Origin: Croceibacterium_A sp044506885
GTDB lineage: Bacteria > Pseudomonadota > Alphaproteobacteria > Sphingomonadales > Sphingomonadaceae
Direction: 5' to 3'
Length of the DNA: 64,000 nt
Assembly: GCA_044506885.1 (NCBI GenBank)
Contig: JBIQKC010000008.1
Coordinates: 1-64,000 of the forward strand
Shown piece by piece: positions 41,648 through 50,572 of this stretch; the first letter of the stretch is position 1; every line of letters starts with the position of its first letter. The notes under the pieces were generated by a model. The model ran no database searches. It saw only the letters and a program-made list of their open reading frames with translations, and had not been told where the DNA came from. The translations under genes and the position numbers were made by a program.

Positions 41648-43286
41648 AGATCGCCTCCTTGAAGCCATCCATGCCGACGCGGCGATAAGTATCGATGAAC
41701 CGTTCGCCCGGCGCGCGGATTTCGCGGTAATGTTCGACCGCGCGTTCCACCGCGTCGACCACGCCGGCCTCGTCGAAGCCGGGGCCGGTGATCTTGGCTT
41801 GCGTCGTTTCCTCGTCGCCCGAACCGCCGAGCAGGAGCTGATAGCTCTCGGAGCCCTTCCGGTCGACGCCGAGGATGCCGATGTTGCCCGCGTGATGGTG
41901 GCCGCAGGCGTTGATGCAGCCGCTAATCTTGATCTTCAGTTCGCCCAGATCGCGCTGGCGATCCGGGTCGGCGAAGCGCTCGGCGATCTTCTGCGCCACC
42001 GGGATCGAACGCGCATTGGCGAGGCTGCAATAGTCGAGTCCGGGGCAGGCGATGATGTCCGTCACCAGATCGAGGTTGGCGTCGGCCAGCCCGGCATCGC
42101 GCAGCGTCCGCCATATGGTGTGGAGATCGGCCTTGCGAACGTGCGGCAGAACGAGGTTCTGCACATGGCTCACGCGCAGTTCGTCGAAGCTGTAACGCTC
42201 GGCGAGATCGGCCACCACGTCCATCTGTTCGGCGGTCATGTCGCCGCCGATCCCGCCGATCGCCTTGAGGCTGATGTTGGCGATCGCGTAGCCGGGCTGC
42301 TTGTGCGGGGCCACCTGCTGGTCGAGCCAGACCGCGAAATCCGGGTCCGACCGGTCGATTTCCTCGGACAGGCCGCTCTCGAACGGCGGCGGCGCGAAAT
42401 AGGCGGCGATGCGGTCGTATTCGGCCTGCGGGAAGTCGTTGCCCAGCGTCAGCATGTGGCGGAACTCTTCCTCCACCTGGCGCGTGAACTCTTCCTCGCC
42501 CAGTTCGTGGACCAGGATCTTCATCCGCTGCTTGTGGATGTTGTCGCGCCGCGCGTGGCGGTTCCATACCCGCAGCACCGCCTGGAGATAGCTGAAGATC
42601 TGGTGCTGCGGCACGAAGTCGCTGCTCTTGTAGGCGATGAACGGCGTGCGGCCCATGCCGCCGCCGGGATAGACTTCGAACCCGATCTCGCCCGCCCCAT
42701 CGTCATTTGGGTTCTTTACGATCCGCAGGCCGAAATCGTGCCAGCGCATCGCGGCGCGATCGGCCTTGGCGGCGATCACGCAGATCTTGAACTTGCGCGG
42801 CAGGTAGCTGAACTCGGGCATGAAGGTGGTCATTTGCCGCAGCATCTCGGCCCAGGGGCGCGGGTCCATGATTTCGTCGGCCGCCGCGCCGGCGTAGTGA
42901 TCGGCGGAGATGTTGCGGATGCTTTCGCCGCTGGTCTGGATGCAGTGCATCTCGACATCGGCCAGTTCGCCGAGGATGTCGGGCGCGTCTTCCAGCTTGA
43001 TCCAGTGGAATTGCAGGTTCTGCCGCGTAGTGAAGTGGCCGTAGCCGCGGTCGTAAGTCCGCGCGATATGCGCCAGCTTGCGCAATTGCGTGCTGTTCAA
43101 TGTCCCGTAGGGGATCGCGATGCGCAGCATGTAGGCGTGGAGCTGCAAATAGAGGCCGTTCTTGAGCCGGAGCGGCTTGAACTGGTCGTCGGTCATCTGG
43201 CCGGCGAGGCGGCGGCGCGTCTGGTCGCGGAAATCCTCGACACGGGCCTGGACCATCGCGTGGTCGTATTGGTCGTACTTGTACAT
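41640..43286 (-). CDS. cysI: Nitrite/sulfite reductase hemoprotein subunit (CysI-like)
   Basis: This siroheme and [4Fe-4S] enzyme performs the six-electron reduction of sulfite to sulfide. In the 548-residue protein the cluster/siroheme cysteines are in CPGLDYCSLANA and SGCINACGHHH near residues 430-480, and the first ferredoxin-like half contains GHFTTRQNLQFHWI. No NADPH flavoprotein subunit (CysJ) is adjacent, so electrons may come from ferredoxin or an unlinked reductase. The cysH and DUF934 neighbours support assimilation of sulfite rather than nitrite. It shares one base (TGATG) with the upstream DUF2849 gene. Confidence 0.93.
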   Translation of the reverse strand: MYKYDQYDHAMVQARVEDFRDQTRRRLAGQMTDDQFKPLRLKNGLYLQLHAYMLRIAIPYGTLNSTQLRKLAHIARTYDRGYGHFTTRQNLQFHWIKLEDAPDILGELADVEMHCIQTSGESIRNISADHYAGAAADEIMDPRPWAEMLRQMTTFMPEFSYLPRKFKICVIAAKADRAAMRWHDFGLRIVKNPNDDGAGEIGFEVYPGGGMGRTPFIAYKSSDFVPQHQIFSYLQAVLRVWNRHARRDNIHKQRMKILVHELGEEEFTRQVEEEFRHMLTLGNDFPQAEYDRIAAYFAPPPFESGLSEEIDRSDPDFAVWLDQQVAPHKQPGYAIANISLKAIGGIGGDMTAEQMDVVADLAERYSFDELRVSHVQNLVLPHVRKADLHTIWRTLRDAGLADANLDLVTDIIACPGLDYCSLANARSIPVAQKIAERFADPDRQRDLGELKIKISGCINACGHHHAGNIGILGVDRKGSESYQLLLGGSGDEETTQAKITGPGFDEAGVVDAVERAVEHYREIRAPGERFIDTYRRVGMDGFKEAIYG

Positions 43287-43588
43287 CAGATCACCCAGGT
43301 TCCGGCGTTGGGGTCGGCCGGCTTCAATGTCAGGTCGGGGCGCACGGTCGGGCCGTAGGCGCGGATACGATCCTTGATGTGCGCCGGGCGCACGCCGCGT
43401 CCCGCCGGATCGGGCTCGGCGTCGATCGCATAGCCGCCGTTGACCCGGCACGCGGCGTCCTCGCGCGCGAGGATGGCGTCGGCCTGATCGCCGACATCGG
43501 CCGCGTCCTCGACATGGATCGACCAGCCCTGGCCGTCCCACCAGACCACTCGGCCGTTCTTCAGATCGTTACCCGTCAGTATCTTCAC
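43286..43588 (-). CDS. DUF2849 protein
   Basis: The 100-residue protein begins KILTGNDLKNGRVVWWDGQGWS, the DUF2849 signature, and continues with ADAILAREDAACRVNGGYAID. The family occurs in alphaproteobacterial sulfate assimilation operons between cobA/cysG and cysI, and the function is unknown. The start is a GTG overlapping the cobA stop by 4 bp (GTGA). It is small and soluble, with no membrane segment or cysteine motif. Confidence 0.88.
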   Translation of the reverse strand: MKILTGNDLKNGRVVWWDGQGWSIHVEDAADVGDQADAILAREDAACRVNGGYAIDAEPDPAGRGVRPAHIKDRIRAYGPTVRPDLTLKPADPNAGTWVI

Positions 43589-44355
43589 GAATGCGCCTCC
43601 AGCGCGAACGTTTGCAGTGTGGCGTCGTCAACCCCGGAGTCTCTGGCCGTGACATCGCCGATGATGATGAGGGCGGGGCTCTTCACCCGCTCCCGCTCGA
43701 CAAGATCGGGCAGGGCGGCGAGCGGGCCGCGCAGCACGCGCATTCCGGGGCGCGCGGCGTTTTCGACCACCGCCAGCGGCACGTCGGGCGCAAGCCCGTC
43801 GGTCATCAGCTTCTCGGCGATCTGCGGCGCGGTCTTGACGCCCATGTAGATCACCAGCGTCCGGCCCTTGCCGGCGAGCCCGGCCCAGTCCTGTTCGGCA
43901 AGGCCCTTGCACTGGCCGGCAACGAAGCTGACCACGCTCGCCGCCTCGCGATGGGTCAGCGCGATTTGCGCCGCCGCCGCCGCGCCGAGCGCGGAGGTGA
44001 CGCCGGGAACGACTTCGACCGGCACGCCCGCCGCACGGCACGCCTCGGCTTCCTCGCCGCCGCGGCCGAAGACGAAGGGATCGCCGCCTTTCAGCCGCAC
44101 CACGTCACGCCCGCGCAAGGCTTCGCGCACCAGCAGGGCGTTGATTTCGGGTTGCGGCAGGGTGTGGCGGGCGCGGCTCTTGGCGACGGAGACCAACTCG
44201 GCATCCGGCCCGGCGAGGTCGAGCACCTCGGGCTCCACCAGCCCGTCATGCACTACCAGTTCGGCGCGCGCCAGCAGCCGCGCCGCGCGCACCGTCAACA
44301 GGTCCGCCTGCCCCGGCCCCGCGCCGACAAGGTAAACTGTGCCCACTTTGATCAT
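43585..44355 (-). CDS. cobA: Uroporphyrinogen-III C-methyltransferase (SUMT)
   Basis: This SAM-dependent enzyme makes precorrin-2, the precursor of siroheme needed by the neighbouring sulfite reductase. The 256-residue protein has the YLVGAGPGQADLLTVRA start motif, the RLKGGDPFVFGRGGEE motif (about 89-104) and VVPGVTSALGAAA. It is a stand-alone methyltransferase without the CysG dehydrogenase/chelatase part. The ATG at 44355 is used (another lies at 44364). It is the first gene of the five-gene sulfate assimilation operon. Confidence 0.95.
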   Translation of the reverse strand: MIKVGTVYLVGAGPGQADLLTVRAARLLARAELVVHDGLVEPEVLDLAGPDAELVSVAKSRARHTLPQPEINALLVREALRGRDVVRLKGGDPFVFGRGGEEAEACRAAGVPVEVVPGVTSALGAAAAAQIALTHREAASVVSFVAGQCKGLAEQDWAGLAGKGRTLVIYMGVKTAPQIAEKLMTDGLAPDVPLAVVENAARPGMRVLRGPLAALPDLVERERVKSPALIIIGDVTARDSGVDDATLQTFALEAHS

Positions 44356-44424
44356 GGCGCGCACATGGCTGCGCGGCGGGGAATCCGCCAGCCAGAATGC
44401 ATTGGGTGGGCGTTAGGGCAGCTT

Positions 44425-45369
44425 TTAGGGCTCGCGTTCCGTGGTTCGCGCGTCGAGCAATTCCCGCAGCCCTTCGCTGCCGCGCAAGTGAATGTCCTGC
44501 TGCGGGAAGGGCACCTTGATTCCGTTTTCCCTGAACAGGCGCCACAGCCGCTTGAGCAGGTCGGACCGGACGTTGCCGATGCCTTCCTCGGGGTCGTGGA
44601 TCCAGAACTGGATCTCGAACTCGATCGCGTCGCGCTCGAAGGAACTCAGCCACACCGCCGGCGCGGGCTGATCGAGCACGCGCTTCGCTTCGCGCGTGGC
44701 CTGCATCATCAGCGCCTCGACCTGCTCGATGTCGCATTCGTAGGACACCGGCACCGGCACCTTTATCCGCACGTCGCGCGAGCTGTAGGACCAGTTTTCC
44801 ACCTGATTGATCATCAGGTTCTCGTTCGGAATCAGGTATTCCTTCTTGTCGCGGGTGATGACCGAGACCGCGCGGATGCCGATCTTCTTCACTTGCCCCA
44901 CGGTGTTGCTGATGCCGTCGTTCACCGCGATCACGTCGCCCGGCTTGATCGAGCGATCCATCAGCAGGATGATGCCGGCCAGCAGGTTGCCGAAGGTCTT
45001 TTGCAGGCCGAAGCCGAGCGCGAGGCCCAAGGCGCCGGAGAACACCGCAAGCGCGGTGAGGTCGACGCCGAGCATGTCGACCGCAAGCAGGAACGTCAGC
45101 GTCCAGACCACGATGGCGACCAGCTTCTTGGCAAGGAGCTGCTGTGTGGTGTCGATGCCGTGGATTTTGCCGATCAGCCAGCTTGCAAGCTTGATCACGA
45201 CCCGGCCGATCACCAGCGCGGCGAGGAGCACGAACAGGGAGACGAGCGCGGTCCAGAGCGAAATCCGCGCCGTGCCGATCATGAAGCCCCAGTGATCGAG
45301 CGCGGCGACAGCGGTTTGCAGTCCGCCTCCGTCGGGAAGTTCGCGCAGCAGGGCGTCGGACGCGCTCAT
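44425..45369 (-). CDS. MscS-family mechanosensitive channel
   Basis: This inner membrane channel releases solutes on osmotic downshock. The 314-residue protein has three membrane helices (about 35-58, 73-96 and 103-130). The third carries the glycine-rich pore segment LAVFSGALGLALGFGLQKTFGNLLAGI, and a cytoplasmic beta domain follows (IKPGDVIAVNDGISNTVGQVKKIGIRAVSV). It resembles E. coli MscS in size (286). The ATG at 45369 overlaps metC by 4 bp, and cobA follows after 69 bp. Confidence 0.93.
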   Translation of the reverse strand: MSASDALLRELPDGGGLQTAVAALDHWGFMIGTARISLWTALVSLFVLLAALVIGRVVIKLASWLIGKIHGIDTTQQLLAKKLVAIVVWTLTFLLAVDMLGVDLTALAVFSGALGLALGFGLQKTFGNLLAGIILLMDRSIKPGDVIAVNDGISNTVGQVKKIGIRAVSVITRDKKEYLIPNENLMINQVENWSYSSRDVRIKVPVPVSYECDIEQVEALMMQATREAKRVLDQPAPAVWLSSFERDAIEFEIQFWIHDPEEGIGNVRSDLLKRLWRLFRENGIKVPFPQQDIHLRGSEGLRELLDARTTEREP

Positions 45370-46562
45370 CCGCGCGCCATCGCGGCAAAGCCGCGTTCGA
45401 GGTCGGCGATCAGGTCGCCGGGGTCTTCGAGACCGATGGAGAGCCGCACGCCGAACCTGTCCGATGCGTTCCACTGCTCCGGCGGCCAGCGAGTGACGCT
45501 GCGCGCGCGGGCCGGGTCGAACGGGATGACGAGGCTTTCGTAGCCGCCCCAGCTATAGCCGATGCCGAACAGCTCGAGCGCGTCGATGAAACGGGCGCGA
45601 GCGGCCGCGTCGCCGCCCTTCAGGACAAGGCTGAACAGGCCGCAGCCGCCGGTGAAATCGCGTTGCCACAGGTCGTGGCCCGGCGCTCCGGCAAGCATCG
45701 GGCACAGCACGTGCGCCACTTCGGGCCGGCCGGAAAGCCACCGGGCCAGCTCCAGCGCGCTCGCGCTCTCGCGCTCCAGTCGCAGACCCAGCGTGCGCAG
45801 CCCGCGCAGCGCCAGCGCTGCGTCGTCGGGCGAGACGACCTGCCCCAGCGCCTGGCCGGTCGCGCGCAGCCGAGGGTAAAGCTCTGCACCGGCCGCGGCC
45901 GAACCCATCATCAGATCCGAATGCCCGCCGACATGCTTGGTCAGCGACATGATCGTGATGTCGCAGCCGCGTTCCAGCGCCGGGAAGCCCAGCGGCGAGG
46001 CCCAGGTGTTGTCGATCAGGCTCACCGCGCCCTTCTCGCGCGCCACGGCGGCGAGCGCGGGCGCGTCGCAGACTTCCATCGTCAGGCTGCCGGGGCTTTC
46101 CAGCAGCACCGCCTTGGTGCGCTCGCAGAAGGCGGCGGGAAAGGCCGCGAGATCGAGCGGGTCGAAAAAGCGCGTCTCTATCCCCAGCGGGGCCAGCAGG
46201 GTCTTCGCCATCGCGCGGCTCGGTTCATAGGCGTTGTCGGTCATCAGCAGGACATCGCCCGCTTTCAGCACCGCCAGCAGAGCGCCGGCTATGGCCGCGA
46301 CGCCGCTGGGATAGAGCACCGTGCCCGTCGCGCCGGGCTCCAGCTCCGTCAGCGCTTCGGCCAGCGCCCACTGGGTCTGCGAGCCGCGCCGGCCGTAATA
46401 GAATTGCCCGTCCTCGTTCGGCCGCCCGCGCGCGAGGTCGGCGCTGTCGGCATAGAGATGGGTGCTGCCGCGTCCGATCGGCGGGTTGACCAGCGCGCCG
46501 GTCCATTCCCCCCGCCGCCCGGCTTCGACCAGGCGGGTGGATGTGCGCTTACCCTCGGACAT
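45366..46562 (-). CDS. metC: Cystathionine beta-lyase (MetC-like)
   Basis: This PLP enzyme cleaves cystathionine to homocysteine, pyruvate and ammonia in methionine synthesis. The 398-residue protein has HLYADSADLARGRPNEDGQFYYGRRGSQTQ near the start. The PLP-binding lysine is Lys209 in SLTKHVGGHSD, and SWGGYESL near the C-terminus is typical for the beta-lyase subgroup. Related Cys/Met lyases cannot be fully excluded. It lies between sseA (27 bp upstream) and mscS (4-bp overlap). Confidence 0.9.
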   Translation of the reverse strand: MSEGKRTSTRLVEAGRRGEWTGALVNPPIGRGSTHLYADSADLARGRPNEDGQFYYGRRGSQTQWALAEALTELEPGATGTVLYPSGVAAIAGALLAVLKAGDVLLMTDNAYEPSRAMAKTLLAPLGIETRFFDPLDLAAFPAAFCERTKAVLLESPGSLTMEVCDAPALAAVAREKGAVSLIDNTWASPLGFPALERGCDITIMSLTKHVGGHSDLMMGSAAAGAELYPRLRATGQALGQVVSPDDAALALRGLRTLGLRLERESASALELARWLSGRPEVAHVLCPMLAGAPGHDLWQRDFTGGCGLFSLVLKGGDAAARARFIDALELFGIGYSWGGYESLVIPFDPARARSVTRWPPEQWNASDRFGVRLSIGLEDPGDLIADLERGFAAMARG

Positions 46563-46589
46563 CTTGTCCCATCCGTGGCGGCGCGCAGA

Positions 46590-47435
46590 TCAAGCAGCCG
46601 GTCCCGTGGCCTTGGGCGTATCGGGGTCGGCGCCCCATTCGCTCCAGCTTCCGTCGTAGAGCGCGGTGTCGCGCTTGCCGAGCAGTTCCAGCGCGAACAG
46701 CAGCACCGCCGCCGTCACTCCGCTGCCGCAGGTCGTGGTCACCGGCCGGTCGAGATCGACGCCCGCTTCGGCGAAGGCGGCGCGAAGCCCCGCCGCATCC
46801 TTGAAGGCGCCGTCCGCGTTCAGCACCTTGCCGAAGGGCATGTTGCGCGAGCCGGGGATATGGCCGCTGGCCATGCCGGGGCGCGGCTCCGGATCCTCGC
46901 CCGAGAAACGCGCCGCCCCGCGCGCATCGACAACCTGCTCCGTCTTGCTCTCGATATTGGCGAGAATGGCAGCCTTGTCGCGGATTGCGCCGGGGCCGGC
47001 GGCGGGCGTGACATGGCCCGGCGCGGCCCGCGTGTCGCCGCTTTCCAGCGCGCGTCCTTCCGCGCGCCACTTGCCGAGCCCGCCGTCGAGAATCGCCACC
47101 TGCTGCATTCCGTGCATCCGCAGGATGAACCACGCGCGGGCGGAGGTCTTCACCGCGCTGTCGTCGTAGATCACAACCCGGTCGCCGTCGTTCACGCCCA
47201 GTTCGGCCATGTGCGCGGTGAACTGCGCGGCGGTGGGAAGCGCCGCGGGGACGGGACTGTCCGGGTCCTTGAACGTCTCGAGGCTCAGGAAGCGCGCACC
47301 CGGAATGTGCGCCGAGGCGAATTCCGCCGCCGCGTCGCGCCCGGCGTCGGGAAGGTGGGCCGAAGCGTCGAGCACGACCATGCCGGGCTCGCCGAGCCGG
47401 TCCGTCAGCCATTGGGTGGAAACGAGATCGTCCAT
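46590..47435 (-). CDS. sseA: 3-mercaptopyruvate sulfurtransferase (SseA-like)
   Basis: This two-rhodanese-domain enzyme transfers sulfur from 3-mercaptopyruvate. The 281-residue protein has an inactive first domain (VVLDASAHLP, HIPGARF) and a second with VVDARGAARFSG and the active cysteine Cys236 in CGSGVTA, the loop that separates mercaptopyruvate sulfurtransferases from thiosulfate-specific rhodaneses. It stands next to metC in a sulfur amino acid block. Confidence 0.93.
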   Translation of the reverse strand: MDDLVSTQWLTDRLGEPGMVVLDASAHLPDAGRDAAAEFASAHIPGARFLSLETFKDPDSPVPAALPTAAQFTAHMAELGVNDGDRVVIYDDSAVKTSARAWFILRMHGMQQVAILDGGLGKWRAEGRALESGDTRAAPGHVTPAAGPGAIRDKAAILANIESKTEQVVDARGAARFSGEDPEPRPGMASGHIPGSRNMPFGKVLNADGAFKDAAGLRAAFAEAGVDLDRPVTTTCGSGVTAAVLLFALELLGKRDTALYDGSWSEWGADPDTPKATGPAA

Positions 47436-47465
47436 GTCTTCGGGTTAGCCGCAATCGCGCCAAAC

Positions 47466-48575
47466 TCAAGCGAAGGCGCGCTGCGCGAGCCGCGGATAGA
47501 TGCGCGGTCCGAGATCGAGCCGGAACGGCTCCATGCGGCCGTCCTGCCGGGCGCCGGGCTGACCGACCACATAAGTGCGTACGGTCGTGCCCCCGTCGCC
47601 TCCGCGAAGGCGAAAGCGCGCCAGCGGCAGCAGCAATGCCGCGTTTCCCTGGCGGATCGGCACGATCCCCGAAAGCGGCAGCCTGAACTCGCCTTCGATC
47701 ACCTCACTCGCGCCCGGCTCGATTCGCGCGATCCGGCGCAGCGAGCCTGCGCCGTTCGCGGGGCCCGAAAGGTGCTCTTCGCGGCTCAGCGATGCGTGCG
47801 CGGAAATCATGTCCGCCTCGATGTCGAGGTTGGTGATCGCCGCCGGGGACCGGTTCGCCAGTTCGAGGCGGTAGGACAGCGTCGCGTTCATCAGCGTGAG
47901 GCTGAGGCGCAACGGTTCGAGCGCGACCCGGAGCGGCTCGCCCGATACCGCCGCCGGCTGGGCGGGAGCGCCGTGATCGTTCGCATTGCCGAGGCGCGGG
48001 CGTTCGACTGGCTGCGCCGAGAGCGCGCCGCCGCTCGCGCGCCGACGGCGAAAGACCCACACGCCGAAGCCAACAAGCGCGATTCCGAGCAGGCCGAGCG
48101 CGGTCCATGGCCAGGCAGGTCCGGCCGGCTCCGCGATAGGCGTGGGAGGCTGCGGTGGCGAGGTCGCCGACCGCGCGGATGTCGGTTCCGGAACAGGCGG
48201 CGCGACGATGGCTGTAACTTCTTCCGACGGGGCGGAAGGGGACTGGATAGCATCGTCCGTCTGCGCCCAGCCGTCAGCTTCCGGCGGGGAGAGACCGTCT
48301 GGCGGCTCCGGCGCGGGAGCGATCGTGATCGGCGGCACCACGACGTCCGGAGATGATTCCGCGCGCGGGGACACCGGTGTCGGCGTTGGTGTCGGCCGCA
48401 CCTGCGATTCGGCGACATCGGGCGCCACCGGCCCCTGGCGGTCGGGCGAAGGTTGCGAGTCGGACCTTTCCGGCGGCAGGCGGAAGTCGCTCAGCGATTC
48501 GGGTGCGGCGAGAGCGGAACCGCTCGCCGCAAGCGCGGCCGCGGCCGCAACCAAGGCGCCAGTGAAGGATCGCAT
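47466..48575 (-). CDS. Signal peptide, proline-rich, single-TM envelope protein, unknown
   Basis: The 369-residue product has a signal peptide (cleavage near ALA-APES), a Pro/Ser/Glu-rich stretch (about 25-150), a second hydrophobic helix (WPWTALGLLGIALVGFGVWVF, about 155-175) followed by RRRR, and a folded C-terminal domain (about 205-369) with beta-rich segments such as LSLTLMNATLSYRLELANRS and RLRGGDGGTTVRTYVVGQPG. With cleavage and one stop-transfer helix, the C-terminal domain should be cytoplasmic. The function is unknown. It is the first gene of the leftward block, 30 bp before sseA. Confidence 0.7.
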   Translation of the reverse strand: MRSFTGALVAAAAALAASGSALAAPESLSDFRLPPERSDSQPSPDRQGPVAPDVAESQVRPTPTPTPVSPRAESSPDVVVPPITIAPAPEPPDGLSPPEADGWAQTDDAIQSPSAPSEEVTAIVAPPVPEPTSARSATSPPQPPTPIAEPAGPAWPWTALGLLGIALVGFGVWVFRRRRASGGALSAQPVERPRLGNANDHGAPAQPAAVSGEPLRVALEPLRLSLTLMNATLSYRLELANRSPAAITNLDIEADMISAHASLSREEHLSGPANGAGSLRRIARIEPGASEVIEGEFRLPLSGIVPIRQGNAALLLPLARFRLRGGDGGTTVRTYVVGQPGARQDGRMEPFRLDLGPRIYPRLAQRAFA

Positions 48576-48679
48576 TGCTCGTCACCGGGGGCATGGCGTG
48601 TGCGGCTGAACGGCCTGTGAATTCGCCGCGCCGATGCGCCGCCTTGTGCAGCGCGCCCGATAGCGGCACAGCAGCGCCG

Positions 48680-49129
48680 ATGAACGAACCCCGCCATCTC
48701 GGCCGCCAGAGCCCGCTGCCCGCCTCGCCCGACCAGGCGGAGCTCGACTATGTGCCCAATCCGCGCGCCGGCACGCTTTATCTGGTGCGATTCGCCGCGC
48801 CCGAATTCACATCGCTGTGTCCGGTCACCGGCCAGCCCGATTTCGCGCATCTGGTGATCGACTACGCGCCGGGCGAGACGATCGTCGAATCGAAGAGCCT
48901 CAAGCTGTTCCTCGCCTCGTTCCGCAGCCACTGCGGCTTTCACGAAGACGTGACAGTCGGCATCGGCCAGCGCCTGTTCGCCGAAATGCGTCCGCAATGG
49001 CTGCGCATCGGCGGCTACTGGTATCCGCGCGGCGGCATTCCGATCGACGTGTTCTGGCAAAGCAGCGCGCCGCCCGAAGGGCTCTGGCTGCCCGATCAGG
49101 GCGTCGCTTCGTATCGCGGGCGCGGGTGA
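48680..49129 (+). CDS. queF: 7-cyano-7-deazaguanine reductase QueF (NADPH)
   Basis: This enzyme reduces preQ0 to preQ1 in queuosine biosynthesis, a four-electron nitrile reduction. The 149-residue protein is the short unimodular form. The catalytic Cys47 lies in TSLCPVTGQPD with Asp54, and the signature ESKSLKL is at 70-76. The ATG at 48680 is chosen since upstream codons do not resemble the family. It is divergent from the leftward envelope gene, and no riboswitch-like structure is evident in the short spacer. Confidence 0.95.
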   Translation: MNEPRHLGRQSPLPASPDQAELDYVPNPRAGTLYLVRFAAPEFTSLCPVTGQPDFAHLVIDYAPGETIVESKSLKLFLASFRSHCGFHEDVTVGIGQRLFAEMRPQWLRIGGYWYPRGGIPIDVFWQSSAPPEGLWLPDQGVASYRGRG

Positions 49130-49200
49130 AGCGCTTGCCAGCGCCAGCGCTGTTCGCTTAGGGCGCGCCGGCAGGAAATCTCACCGACAGGGAGCGAAGC

Positions 49201-50502
49201 ATGCGCATAGTGATGATCGGCACTGGTTATGTTGGGTTGGTGTCGGGCGCGTGTTTTTCGGATTTCGGGCACAGCGTGTGCTGCGTGGACAAGGACGCGG
49301 CGAAGGTGGATGCGCTGCTGGCCGGGGGGATACCGATCTTCGAGCCGGGGCTGGACGAGCTGGTGGCGAACAATGTCGCGGCCGGCCGCCTGGAGTTCAC
49401 GCTGAACCTTGCCGAAGCGGTGCCGGGCGCGGATGCGGTGTTCATCGCGGTGGGCACGCCCTCGCGGCGCGGGGACGGGCATGCGGACCTGAGCTTCGTC
49501 CATGCGGCGGCGCGCGAGATGGCGCCGCATCTGAAGGCCGGCGCGGTGGTGGTGACCAAGTCGACCGTGCCGGTGGGCACCGGCGACGAGGTCGAACGGA
49601 TCATCCGCGAGGCGCGGCCCGATCTGGAGTTTTCGGTCGCCTCGAACCCGGAGTTCCTGCGCGAGGGCGCGGCGATCGAGGACTTCAAGCGTCCCGACCG
49701 GGTGGTGATCGGGGTCAACGACGAGCATGCCGCCGGCGTGCTGCACGACATCTATCGCCCGCTGCTGCGCAACGAGACGCCGCTGCTGGCGATGGCGCGG
49801 CGCGGGGCGGAACTGACCAAGTATGCCGCCAATGCGTTTCTGGCGACCAAGATCGGCTTCATCAACGAGATCGCCGACTTGTGCGAGAAGGTCGGGGCGG
49901 ACGTGCAGGACGTGGCGCGGGGCATCGGGCTCGACAGCCGCATCGGTCCGCGGTTCCTGCAACCGGGGCCGGGCTATGGCGGCTCGTGCTTTCCCAAGGA
50001 CACGCTGGCGCTGCTCAAGACCGGGCAGGACTACGAAGCGCCGCTTCGCATCGTCGAGGCGGTGGTGGCGTCCAACGACAGCCGCAAGCGGGCGATGGGG
50101 CGCAAGGTGGTCCACGCGCTGGGCGGCGACGGGCACGGCAAGACGATCGCGCTGCTCGGGCTGACGTTCAAGGCCAATACCGACGACATGCGCGATTCGC
50201 CGTCGCTGGCGATCGTGCGCGCGTTGCAGGATGCCGGCGCCAGCGTGCGGGCCTACGATCCCGAAGGGATGGAGCAGGCGGCCTCGCTGCTCGACAAGGT
50301 GACCTATTGCCAGGACGCCTACGATGCCATGCAGGGCGCCCACGCTGCGGTGATCGTGACCGAATGGGACGCCTTCCGCGCGCTCGACCTCGCTCGCGCC
50401 AAGTCGCTCCTCGCCGAACCGCTGCTGGTCGATCTGCGCAACCTCTACGATCGCGACGATGTCGAACGCCACGGATTGCGCTATATAGCCGTGGGGCGGT
50501 GA
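49201..50502 (+). CDS. ugd: UDP-glucose 6-dehydrogenase
   Basis: This enzyme oxidises UDP-glucose to UDP-glucuronate for exopolysaccharide or lipid modification. The 433-residue protein has the NAD-binding GTGYVGLV (7-14), the STVPVGTG segment, catalytic Cys263 in PGYGGSCFPKDT and a C-terminal domain with GLTFKANTDDMRDSP. A ribosome binding site GGGAGC lies just upstream. No polysaccharide cluster is adjacent. Confidence 0.95.
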   Translation: MRIVMIGTGYVGLVSGACFSDFGHSVCCVDKDAAKVDALLAGGIPIFEPGLDELVANNVAAGRLEFTLNLAEAVPGADAVFIAVGTPSRRGDGHADLSFVHAAAREMAPHLKAGAVVVTKSTVPVGTGDEVERIIREARPDLEFSVASNPEFLREGAAIEDFKRPDRVVIGVNDEHAAGVLHDIYRPLLRNETPLLAMARRGAELTKYAANAFLATKIGFINEIADLCEKVGADVQDVARGIGLDSRIGPRFLQPGPGYGGSCFPKDTLALLKTGQDYEAPLRIVEAVVASNDSRKRAMGRKVVHALGGDGHGKTIALLGLTFKANTDDMRDSPSLAIVRALQDAGASVRAYDPEGMEQAASLLDKVTYCQDAYDAMQGAHAAVIVTEWDAFRALDLARAKSLLAEPLLVDLRNLYDRDDVERHGLRYIAVGR

Positions 50503-50572
50503 TAACGGACCGGGCCCTTCCCTTGAGCGCCCGCGCTCTGCGTCGGCGCCGCGCTGACGACGGGGAGAGGAA

